The notes under the pieces were generated by a model that was not told the DNA's origin, ran no database searches, and saw only the letters and a list, made by a program, of their open reading frames with translations. Source: DAOUCV01 sp034432095 (GTDB taxonomy: Bacteria; Chloroflexota; Dehalococcoidia; Dehalococcoidales; UBA2162). Taken from it: 8,062 nt of DNA. The stretch covers positions 1 through 8,062 of the forward strand of contig DAOUCV010000070.1 in NCBI GenBank assembly GCA_034432095.1, written 5' to 3'. Shown piece by piece: positions 1 to 5,200 of this stretch. Each line of letters opens with the position of its first letter. The stretch's first letter is position 1. The position numbers and the translations under genes were made by a program.

Positions 1-309
1 CAAAGCCCGGGCTTTGCTTGGACTAGATTTTAGGCCGCCGTTTTTAAAACAAGATGAATCTGATAACAACAACGCTACGGCTAAGGACCTATAAAACGGA
101 TTGAAGCCAGTAAAGGCGATTTTTTAGTAATAGACGGGCGAAGAGCACGTTTGCTTGAATAGCGCAACGAGGCACGAAAAGAGGCTCTTTCAGACGGCAG
201 TTTGTAACCGCTGTCTTATTATCGCTTTTCCCCTCTTACTATTCGCTCGGGTTCAATAATCACACGCTGCTTGTCCCCCATTCCCTACCTTCAGGCGTGG
301 AGTACCATC
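1..309. other. Intergenic stretch without a recognisable gene
   Basis: I find no reading frame here with a ribosome binding site or recognisable protein. It holds a perfect 16-bp palindrome at 1-16 (CAAAGCCCGGGCTTTG), a short AAAGAG-G-CTCTTT inverted repeat at 178-190, and an 11-bp imperfect hairpin at 192-216. It lies downstream of the leftward three-gene cluster and could hold its 3' end. Confidence 0.6.
192..216. other. Hairpin downstream of the TA-like cluster
   Basis: The arms AGACGGCAGTT (192-202) and AACCGCTGTCT (206-216) pair over 11 positions with one G-U wobble, one mismatch and a 3-nt loop. No clean T tract follows in either direction. It may be a weak terminator or an RNA-stabilising stem for the leftward transcript ending near 310. 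The function is inferred only from its position. Confidence 0.3.
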
Positions 310-510
310 TCATAAACTCGGTGAAGGTGCGGAAAACCCCCCTGGGAAATCTGCCGGGTGACATCGCCAGCCGTGTCTGAGTACAGCCCTGTTCCACTCC
401 CACTGGGCGTAGTACATAGGCTCAGTGTTGGGATTCCAGTTGCGATAGGTAATCTCCTCTCCGCATTTCTTACAGCGTAAAATCCCCGTCCGGTGCTGGT
501 TGGTCGTCAT
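310..510 (-). CDS. Small CxxC protein of unknown function
   Basis: This is a 66-aa protein I do not recognise. Near its N-terminus it has a CKKC pair (Cys13, Cys16), followed by an aromatic-rich stretch with several Trp and Tyr, and a single later Cys50-His51. This could be a minimal zinc-binding knuckle with ligands Cys13, Cys16, Cys50 and His51. There is no signal peptide or membrane segment. The start is supported by a GGAG Shine-Dalgarno about 5 nt upstream. It is the third leftward gene after the DUF4258 and DUF2283 genes, 70 bp downstream of the latter, so it may be read from the same transcript. A hairpin overlaps its ribosome binding site. The Pro/Ser/Gly-rich C-terminus (GGFSAPSPSL) looks unstructured. 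It could be a phage-type small protein or an accessory of the TA-like pair; neither is demonstrated. Confidence 0.55.
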   Translation of the reverse strand: MTTNQHRTGILRCKKCGEEITYRNWNPNTEPMYYAQWEWNRAVLRHGWRCHPADFPGGFSAPSPSL

Positions 511-511
511 T

Positions 512-572
512 GCACTCCGCAGACATGCGGTTAGTCTTTCGTCACTCCGACTCTAATGGTCGTGGGGAGTGC
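512..572. promoter_or_regulatory. Inverted repeat overlapping the 66-aa gene's ribosome binding site
   Basis: GCACTCC (512-518) is repeated inverted as GGAGTGC (566-572). A nested perfect hairpin CCGCA-GACA-TGCGG spans 517-530. Read leftward, the GGAG that would serve as Shine-Dalgarno for the 66-aa gene lies in these stems, so folding could hide it. Regulation is inferred; only the base pairing is seen. Confidence 0.3.
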
Positions 573-580
573 TTTAGCCA

Positions 581-1000
581 TTAGTTTGTTGCCTTGCCCG
601 TCTTAGACCGACTGTCGAGGTATTGCTGAAGGCGCTCCCGTGTGGTCACCCATTGCCCAGCCAGTCTTATTGCCCAGAGTCTGCCTTTCTCTGCCTGTGT
701 TCTCAGAGTGACCGGTGCAATCGCAGCCAACTTCGATGCCGTTCTGAGATCAATCAGTTCATCAAGACTATGCGCGGCCAGCTGTTGAGGTGGGTAACGC
801 TTACTGGCGTCCAAGATTTCTACTGAAGACAGGCTACCATCTTCAGCGTAGTTCAGTGTCACCCCAGGCTCCGCCTCGCTACTATGGCTCAAAGGAGTCT
901 CCGGATCCTGAAGATAAATAGTGAGAATGTCAACCTCGGGCTCATATTCAATCTTCAGAGCACCTTTGGGCATTTCCTGTATTCTTGCTTCTCTTACCAT
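581..1000 (-). CDS. DUF2283 protein fused to excisionase-type helix-turn-helix (probable antitoxin/repressor)
   Basis: This 139-aa protein has two visible parts. Residues about 13-66 match the DUF2283 pattern: a YEPEVDILTIYL strand pair, a Gly-Val strand followed by YAEDGSL, and a closing VEILDAS. DUF2283 proteins are usually about 60-80 aa and often sit beside DUF4258-type toxins. Residues about 79-129 form a HTH_17/excisionase-like winged helix: LIDLRTASKLA, then the PVTLRTQAEKGRL recognition region, then AIRLAGQWVTTRERLQQYL. The start is chosen because an AGAGGTGGGAG ribosome site lies just upstream. The gene starts 9 bp after the stop of the DUF4258 gene, so the pair is almost certainly co-transcribed. 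By family precedent it is the antitoxin, and the fused HTH suggests it also binds the palindrome in its own promoter. The antitoxin role is inferred from the pairing. Confidence 0.85.
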   Translation of the reverse strand: MVREARIQEMPKGALKIEYEPEVDILTIYLQDPETPLSHSSEAEPGVTLNYAEDGSLSSVEILDASKRYPPQQLAAHSLDELIDLRTASKLAAIAPVTLRTQAEKGRLWAIRLAGQWVTTRERLQQYLDSRSKTGKATN

Positions 1001-1009
1001 CTCCCACCT

Positions 1010-1210
1010 CTATCTGGTTTTCATTACGGTTATCACCAGAGCATATGAACCTACCATAACCCATATTACCCTGAGCTTCTCGTACCGGAACTCCCACTTA
1101 TCCCCGTGCCTCAACCTTTCGCCTTCGTTAATTGCCTCCTCTATATCTGCTGGTGTCAGCTTATATAGCCTCAGTTTGTTTTTGGTATGGCGACTTAATC
1201 GCACTTCCAT
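1010..1210 (-). CDS. DUF4258-type toxin-like protein (RelE/BrnT-like fold)
   Basis: This 66-aa protein has the DUF4258 layout: N-terminal strand with RLSRHTKNKL in place of the common 'fs.HA..rl', then KLTPADIEEAINEGERL helix, a Trp-containing strand (KWEFRYEKLRVIWVM), and a closing hydrophobic strand ALVITVMKTR. The family is small basic proteins related to RelE/BrnT-type ribonuclease toxins, usually encoded next to a DUF2283 or other small antitoxin gene. That is the arrangement here, with the DUF2283 gene 9 bp downstream. Toxin-first order occurs in some type II modules. No strong Shine-Dalgarno precedes the ATG, and the predicted transcription start falls almost on it, so the mRNA may be leaderless. 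RNase activity is not shown by the sequence alone. Confidence 0.8.
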   Translation of the reverse strand: MEVRLSRHTKNKLRLYKLTPADIEEAINEGERLRHGDKWEFRYEKLRVIWVMVGSYALVITVMKTR

Positions 1211-1217
1211 CTAATCA

Positions 1218-1247
1218 AGTGTAAGCGATTACGCTTATAACTGTCAA
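1218..1247 (-). promoter_or_regulatory. Promoter of the TA-like operon with embedded palindromic operator
   Basis: Reading leftward, a perfect -35 TTGACA (1247-1242) is followed after 18 bp by TACACT (1223-1218), a 4/6 match to the -10 consensus. The predicted start, about 1211, coincides with the toxin ATG at 1210. Inside the spacer and overlapping the -10 is a perfect inverted repeat TAAGCG-ATTA-CGCTTA (1222-1237). A palindrome placed there fits autorepression by an antitoxin with a DNA-binding domain, as in type II modules. The boxes are seen; the regulator is inferred. Confidence 0.6.
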
Positions 1248-1361
1248 TACAACACAGCCGACCGTGTCTATCAGCTTACGGCCGGGCTGAGATTCTGTTT
1301 ACTTATGAAGCCTTTCCGCCCTGGCAGGGGAGAAGACACAGGTGCTAGGTTATCAAATATC

Positions 1362-1378
1362 ACAAAAGAGTCTTTTGT
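1362..1378. promoter_or_regulatory. 17-bp palindrome in the divergent intergenic region
   Basis: ACAAAAGA-G-TCTTTTGT is a perfect inverted repeat with 8-bp arms about a single centre base. It lies between the leftward TA-like promoter and the rightward sigma-like gene. The short centre makes it a better protein-binding site than an RNA hairpin. I could not place a convincing -35/-10 pair for the rightward gene, so the operator role is tentative. Confidence 0.35.
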
Positions 1379-1483
1379 TCAATAATGAAGCTGTAAAAAA
1401 AGCACCTTAATAACTGAATACGGACAAAGCTCAAGCCTTGAACGCTTGCCTCAAAGGGCAAATAAGCTCAAAGGGGGTAAGCG

Positions 1484-2254
1484 ATGGTTGTAGCGGTAAC
1501 ATCACCACCAGACGGTCAAAGACCGCAAGGGCATTGTAGCCGATGCGGTAAAGTCTGGACACTGGAAACGGCGCAAGGCGTATGCCGATGGTGCGGTAAG
1601 TTAGCCACCTGCCAAACCACACGGACACACACCTTGCGTAGTATCAAGTCTAACGGAAGGCACAGGCGAAAGCAAGTTGACGGTAACGGTCATAATGGCT
1701 ATGACCATCTGGACGGCGAATGGCTGACCTATTATAAGGTAGCTTCACGCTTTGCCCACAAGGCTATGGCACAGGATAGAGAGGACTTACTCCACACCAT
1801 AATCTTGACGCTAGCCGTAGCCGAGCGGAATAACGGACACAAGCCGTTTACAGAAGCCGTTATGTATCGGATAGCCAGCCGAGCCGTAGCCGACTACTGG
1901 TTCAAGCACTACAAAATCACCAGTGGTTTAGATTGCGGACACTGTAGCAAGGCGCAAAGGGCAAAGTGTAAAGAGGACTGGCTGTATCCCGAATGTCCGA
2001 AGGCTATCAAGCTGGAATACCTGTCAAAGCCTATACTGGATGACGAGGGGAATATAACCGAGCTTGGAGAGCTGATAGCCGATGACAGGGCAATTGACCT
2101 TGACGCTTGGGTCAGCAATACCACTTGGGAGATAGGCTATCCGAAACGACTGGTAGAAATAGTCTACAAGCTACACAGAGGCGATAAACTGGACTGGAGA
2201 GACTACAAGTATCTGGAGCGATACAGGCAAGCAGAGCAAAAAATGCTCTTTTGA
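1484..2254 (+). CDS. Sigma-70 region-2-like protein with zinc-ribbon N-terminus and internal Cys4 cluster
   Basis: This 256-aa protein has three visible parts. Residues 18-43 carry CSRC and CRWC knuckles (Cys18, 21, 34, 37), typical of a zinc ribbon. A basic low-complexity linker rich in Arg, His, Lys and Asn-Gly runs from about 45 to 75. Residues about 80-145 resemble sigma-70 region 2: DREDLLHTIILTLAV parallels the 'eDLvQe.fl.l' helix, and FTEAVMYRIASRAVADYW parallels 'W...IarN...D..R'. Next comes a second cluster, Cys151-x2-Cys154-x7-Cys162-x8-Cys171, unusual for a sigma factor. The C-terminus (about 200-256) is helical and charged (YPKRLVEIVYKLHRGD, then YLERYRQAEQ) but has no clear region-4 helix-turn-helix. 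The ATG has a strong AAGGGGG site 6 nt upstream. It is most likely a mobile-element sigma-like regulator or DNA-binding protein; sigma activity is unproven. The Cys4 cluster could bind zinc or an Fe-S cluster. Confidence 0.7.
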   Translation: MVVAVTSPPDGQRPQGHCSRCGKVWTLETAQGVCRWCGKLATCQTTRTHTLRSIKSNGRHRRKQVDGNGHNGYDHLDGEWLTYYKVASRFAHKAMAQDREDLLHTIILTLAVAERNNGHKPFTEAVMYRIASRAVADYWFKHYKITSGLDCGHCSKAQRAKCKEDWLYPECPKAIKLEYLSKPILDDEGNITELGELIADDRAIDLDAWVSNTTWEIGYPKRLVEIVYKLHRGDKLDWRDYKYLERYRQAEQKMLF

Positions 2255-2297
2255 ATGTCCAATTTTGAGGCGTTTTCGGAGATATATATAGTGGGAG

Positions 2298-2332
2298 CAC
2301 CGATAATGCCAGCGGGTTGCGGGTTATCGGTG
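2298..2332. other. 9-bp stem hairpin upstream of the GTG start
   Basis: CACCGATAA (2298-2306) pairs perfectly with TTATCGGTG (2324-2332) around a 17-nt GC-rich loop. No T tract follows, so it is not a standard terminator of the upstream gene. The loop sequence recurs, inverted, at the right edge of the window (8044-8062). It may be a regulatory or recombination-associated structure. Confidence 0.4.
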
Positions 2333-2350
2333 GCTTACTACTAGGCGAAG

Positions 2351-2375
2351 CCGATAGACCTTGCCCAGCTATCGG
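2351..2375. other. 7-bp stem hairpin just before the GTG reading frame
   Basis: CCGATAG (2351-2357) pairs with CTATCGG (2369-2375) across an 11-nt loop. It shares the CCGATA core with the preceding hairpin and ends about 10 nt before the ribosome binding site of the frame starting at 2395. It may affect translation of that frame. Confidence 0.3.
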
Positions 2376-2394
2376 ATAGCCAAAAGGGGGTTAA

Positions 2395-2505
2395 GTGGAA
2401 CAAGTTAATATCGTGGGCAAGCGTTCAGGCTCAGGCTTTATCGCTCATAAGGCGATGCTGGTAAACGCCTTAAGTCGGGCATTGGCGGACAGGGATCGGC
2501 TAAAT
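2395..2505 (+). pseudogene. 5' fragment of a plus-strand gene truncated at the recombinase boundary
   Basis: A GTG start at 2395 follows an excellent AAGGGGG Shine-Dalgarno (2384-2390), nearly the same as that of the sigma-like gene upstream. The first ~35 codons read like protein (VEQVNIVGKRSGSGF, then HKAMLVNALSRALADRD). Beyond about 2505 the frame runs antisense through the recombinase gene and becomes Ser/Arg-rich shadow sequence. The simplest reading is that this was the next gene of the plus-strand cluster and lost its 3' part when the recombinase-bearing element inserted. The end given is approximate. I do not recognise the protein. Alternatively it is a short complete peptide gene that overlaps the recombinase end. 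Confidence 0.4.
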
Positions 2506-3998
2506 TCGTTTTCCACTGCCCGCACCGGTGGCAGGGATACCTTGACGACGATGTCGTCCTTGTCGTTGATTGTAACCACAAGGCCGATACGTTTGTTCAG
2601 CTTGAGCCAGCCGTCTTTGTCCAGGCCCTCAAGATTGCCCTGAATCTCCCGGCACAAACGCCTTATGCCTTCTTCATCGAGTATCCGCTGCCTGGCGATA
2701 TGTATCTGTCTCTGTAACTCGGCCTTCTCCTGCTTGAGCTTACAAATCTTTTCTTCGGCCTTATCTATCTCCGCCTGCACCTTCTCAGTGGGGTAGCCTT
2801 TTAGCTCGATGCCCAACTGGAAGGCTCTATCCTTTTTACCTTCCTGCTCGGCAATGGCCCGGTTTATCTGTGAAAGCTGGTTCTCAAGCGAAGTCACGGC
2901 CGCGGTATTATCGGCGTAATACGCCCTTAGTGCCGGAATTAACCGCTCCTCACGCAGCAGACTTGCCTGCAGTTCGGGGCGTAGCCTCTCCCATATTGGT
3001 TGAGCCATGACGTACTGGCCGCCCCCTTTGCACTTATTGCAGCGGTAATAGAGCCTTTTCTTATCATGATAGCCCTGAAGTGGTATCCGGTCCATCAACT
3101 GGCCACACTTGTGTCGCACGATAGGTAAGGGCGGATAGTCATACTTTACGGCGTTATAGTAAGACCGGTCTCTATTCTCCCGCAGCTTCGCCTGAAGCGC
3201 CTGAAATTGCTCATCAGTAAGGATCCGCAGGCTTTCATCCTTGAGGTAGACTTTACCCTTCCAGCTAAACTCACCGAGTAACTGTCTGCTGGTGAGGATG
3301 TCGCGGACATGCGTAGCGGAAATTCTATTACCGCGCTTGGTTTTGACGTTTTCCTTCAACATCCATCGCTCTATCCCATTTATACCCATATCGCCAGACA
3401 TGATGGCTTCATACCACTTTCGTACCCATTCTGCCCTTTCCCGGTTGAGGACCGGTTTGCCCGTCGTCATTTGGCCGTAGACCTTCTTTGAGTAATAGTC
3501 GAAGGGCCAGATAGGTGTGCCGTTTGGCAATTGACCTGCTTTTTCAGCGAGCTTGTCCCGCCCGCCGAGCAAGTTACGCTTCATTTGACCAGCGTCCTCC
3601 TCTGCTTTGAAAAGGTGGAGGTTAAACAGGAAGAAGTCCATCGGAGGGCTTCCCCGGTGAAGAATGAGGTTCTGCGTGGCAATGCCGACAGTCAATCCCG
3701 CCGAGATAAGCTGATAAACATAGTAAGCACCAGCCAGCTGATTTCTGGCTTCGCGGTCGACCCGGCCGAAGATGACCCATGGTATTTCCTCTTTCTCTTC
3801 TATAGCCTCAGCGATAATATCTTCCAGCTTTTCTCGCTTCCACTTGGTGGCACTTTCCACTACCTCGTGTACCTTGACTATTTTCACTCCATGCTGCGCT
3901 GCAAGCTTGAATCCGTCCTCGCGCTGGTTTTCAAATCCGTAGCCGTCAAGCAAGGATTCGTGCGACTCCCTCAGTACAAGCCTAGCCTTTGTCTCCAT
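2445..3998 (-). CDS. Large serine recombinase / integrase
   Basis: This 517-aa site-specific recombinase probably integrates and excises the element by a phosphoserine mechanism. The resolvase domain (about 1-145) shows Arg10-Glu-Ser12 with catalytic Ser12, then Gln25, and the later active-site pair Arg79-Val-Asp-Arg82, matching the family R-L-x-R motif. A recombinase domain (about 153-285) contains GTPIWPFDYY and an ATHVRDILTSRQLLGEF region. A reduced zinc ribbon follows: His296-x-Cys298 and Cys320-x2-Cys323, where many homologues have four cysteines. Residues about 370-445 are a coiled coil rich in Glu, Lys and Gln, as in large serine integrases. The length is normal for the class. An AGGGAGG site about 8 nt upstream supports the ATG, which lies inside the end of the 243-aa gene (17-bp overlap), so translation is probably coupled. 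The 3' end overlaps the truncated plus-strand frame, fitting a recombinase at one end of its element. Confidence 0.93.
   Translation of the reverse strand: METKARLVLRESHESLLDGYGFENQREDGFKLAAQHGVKIVKVHEVVESATKWKREKLEDIIAEAIEEKEEIPWVIFGRVDREARNQLAGAYYVYQLISAGLTVGIATQNLILHRGSPPMDFFLFNLHLFKAEEDAGQMKRNLLGGRDKLAEKAGQLPNGTPIWPFDYYSKKVYGQMTTGKPVLNRERAEWVRKWYEAIMSGDMGINGIERWMLKENVKTKRGNRISATHVRDILTSRQLLGEFSWKGKVYLKDESLRILTDEQFQALQAKLRENRDRSYYNAVKYDYPPLPIVRHKCGQLMDRIPLQGYHDKKRLYYRCNKCKGGGQYVMAQPIWERLRPELQASLLREERLIPALRAYYADNTAAVTSLENQLSQINRAIAEQEGKKDRAFQLGIELKGYPTEKVQAEIDKAEEKICKLKQEKAELQRQIHIARQRILDEEGIRRLCREIQGNLEGLDKDGWLKLNKRIGLVVTINDKDDIVVKVSLPPVRAVENEFSRSLSANARLKAFTSIAL
2448..2472. other. Inverted repeat at the recombinase 3' end (possible attachment-site region)
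   Basis: TAAGGCG (2448-2454) pairs with CGCCTTA (2466-2472) around 11 nt. It covers the last codons of the recombinase gene, where the plus-strand reading frame is broken. Serine-integrase attachment sites are short imperfect dyads close to the integrase gene, so this area is a candidate junction. I found no matching half-site elsewhere in the window. Confidence 0.25.
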
Positions 3999-4713
3999 TA
4001 TTTTTTCCTCCCTTCAATAGAAATTCATAAACTCCGCCGTTATCGGGCAATGTCTCGATTTCCCAGCGGATGTTTAACTCTCTATAGCCCGACAGCCACC
4101 TCTTGACCTCACGAAGCCGGCTGATTATCCAGCCGCAGTAGCTCGAAGATTTCAAAGCGGCGTCGATATTTTTTAGCTTGCCGCCGTCGCCCTGCTCCAG
4201 AGCCAGTCTGTACTTGTTCAGAAGACGATCGGGGAGCGGCGAGTCCTGAAGAATAGTACCGGATTCGGTCATAAACTCGCAACCGGTACGGGTGCACCGG
4301 CTGAGCGCCAGAGCGGCAATGCCTCTTTCTATCATTTCGCCATCGGCGGGAAGGTACCCCTGCCGAAGCAGCCCCAGCACTGTGACGACCGTCTGACGCA
4401 GGCTTCGGATGGTGGGGGCAGCGCGCTCGGATTCAAAGGCCTGGGCCAAAAGCTCCCTGCTTGTATCGCTGCGAAGGTGCTCGGGAAGGTTGGGGCAGAC
4501 CTCAAAGCCATGCTTATAGTCTACATTGAACACCCTGGCCCACGCCGCTAAGAGCCAGCCCGGGATTCTCCAGACAAAGCTGGTGGCTCTCTTTTTCAGT
4601 GACACCGTTAGCGGCGATACTTCAAAGGCAGCAGAAAGCGTCTGCCTCAGCCAGTGTAGGGCTGCCTGGTTATCGTCGCTTGCTATTACCGTTTGTTGTT
4701 GTTTTGTATTCAT
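3982..4713 (-). CDS. Unrecognised 243-aa protein co-transcribed with the serine recombinase
   Basis: I do not recognise this protein. It is soluble in appearance, with a hydrophilic N-terminus (MNTKQQQ), a Trp-rich region (Trp48, Trp53, Trp58 in WRIPGWLLAAWARVF), a long helical, Arg-rich middle with a CTRTGC pair, and a basic segment SRLREVKRWLSGYRELNIRW before the C-terminal strands. The frame stays open upstream to 4842, but the ATG at 4713 is preferred because TGGAGG lies 9 nt before it and the upstream extension looks non-coding. Its stop overlaps the recombinase start by 17 bp, a sign of translational coupling. Position and basic character make a recombinase accessory, such as a directionality factor or DNA-binding helper, worth considering. 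This is inference from position only. Confidence 0.75.
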   Translation of the reverse strand: MNTKQQQTVIASDDNQAALHWLRQTLSAAFEVSPLTVSLKKRATSFVWRIPGWLLAAWARVFNVDYKHGFEVCPNLPEHLRSDTSRELLAQAFESERAAPTIRSLRQTVVTVLGLLRQGYLPADGEMIERGIAALALSRCTRTGCEFMTESGTILQDSPLPDRLLNKYRLALEQGDGGKLKNIDAALKSSSYCGWIISRLREVKRWLSGYRELNIRWEIETLPDNGGVYEFLLKGGKNNGDKG

Positions 4714-4818
4714 TGGGTTAGGCCTCCATATCAAAAAGATTGAAAAATCCTTCCCCTCCAGGTAGAATACAAAGAGGGGATAGTGTAAACGCCCAGCTTG
4801 CGTACTTACTATCTCCAG

Positions 4819-4854
4819 GGCGGTGACCGGTTGCAGCGGCACCGCCTCTTTTTT
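4819..4854 (+). terminator. Intrinsic terminator oriented for plus-strand transcription
   Basis: GGCGGTG (4819-4825) pairs perfectly with CACCGCC (4840-4846), and the stem is followed by TCTTTTTT (4847-4854). The T tract is on the plus strand only. It lies between two minus-strand genes with no plus-strand gene before it, so it would stop antisense transcription. Confidence 0.55.
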
Positions 4855-4883
4855 GTGAAAGCTGCCATCGTCCCTCTCACCTC

Positions 4884-5186
4884 CTAAGTGGGCCAGAGCT
4901 GATTGAGGGTAACTCCGTGAGGCTTCAGAAGCTCGGAGACCGCCTTCGTAAACTCACCATTAGCCCTAGCGAACTTCTTCATGTCGGCAACGATACGACC
5001 CAGCTCGATTAGGGCTTCATCCTGGGTAAGTGCTTTCCCTTTAGCCTTCTCGGTAAGAATCTGCCCCCTGGAATAAAAACCAATAATGGCATTTAGAAGC
5101 TCATAGGGCGTGGTCTTCTGCGCCTGACAGAACCGGTAGAACGCCTCGCCAAGTTCATCGTCCACGCGAACATTGATCTGCTTCAT
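4884..5186 (-). CDS. Ribbon-helix-helix (CopG/Arc-like) DNA-binding protein
   Basis: This 100-aa protein begins with a ribbon-helix-helix fold: a short strand KQINVRV (residues 2-8), helix A DDELGEAFYRFCQAQ (9-23), a turn at KTTP, and helix B YELLNAIIGFY (28-38). Such proteins dimerise through the strand, whose side chains read DNA, and usually repress nearby promoters. Residues 39-100 are a helical tail (ALIELGRIVADMKKFARANGEF), possibly for oligomerisation or partner binding. The start is supported by AGGAGGG 5 nt upstream. It is the first gene of the leftward operon that includes the 243-aa protein and the recombinase, and its promoter is back-to-back with that of the SEC-C gene. It probably represses its own operon and perhaps the divergent gene through CTGTTAC boxes. 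It could instead be a ParD- or MobC-like protein, but no partner toxin or relaxase is visible. Confidence 0.8.
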   Translation of the reverse strand: MKQINVRVDDELGEAFYRFCQAQKTTPYELLNAIIGFYSRGQILTEKAKGKALTQDEALIELGRIVADMKKFARANGEFTKAVSELLKPHGVTLNQLWPT

Positions 5187-5200
5187 GCCGCCCTCCTGCT

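Noticed and set aside
249..265. tRNA T-loop-like GGTTCAATAATC
   Set aside because: The flanks do not pair to form a T stem and no acceptor, D or anticodon arms can be fitted.
921..1214. 97-aa plus-strand frame
   Set aside because: Antisense to the DUF4258 and DUF2283 genes, which have recognisable domains and operon structure.
3531..4106. 191-aa plus-strand open frame
   Set aside because: Wholly antisense to the serine recombinase and the 243-aa gene; no ribosome site and a composition typical of a shadow frame.
4714..4842. N-terminal extension of the 243-aa protein
   Set aside because: The longer start has no ribosome site and spans a hairpin region; the ATG at 4713 has TGGAGG at good spacing.
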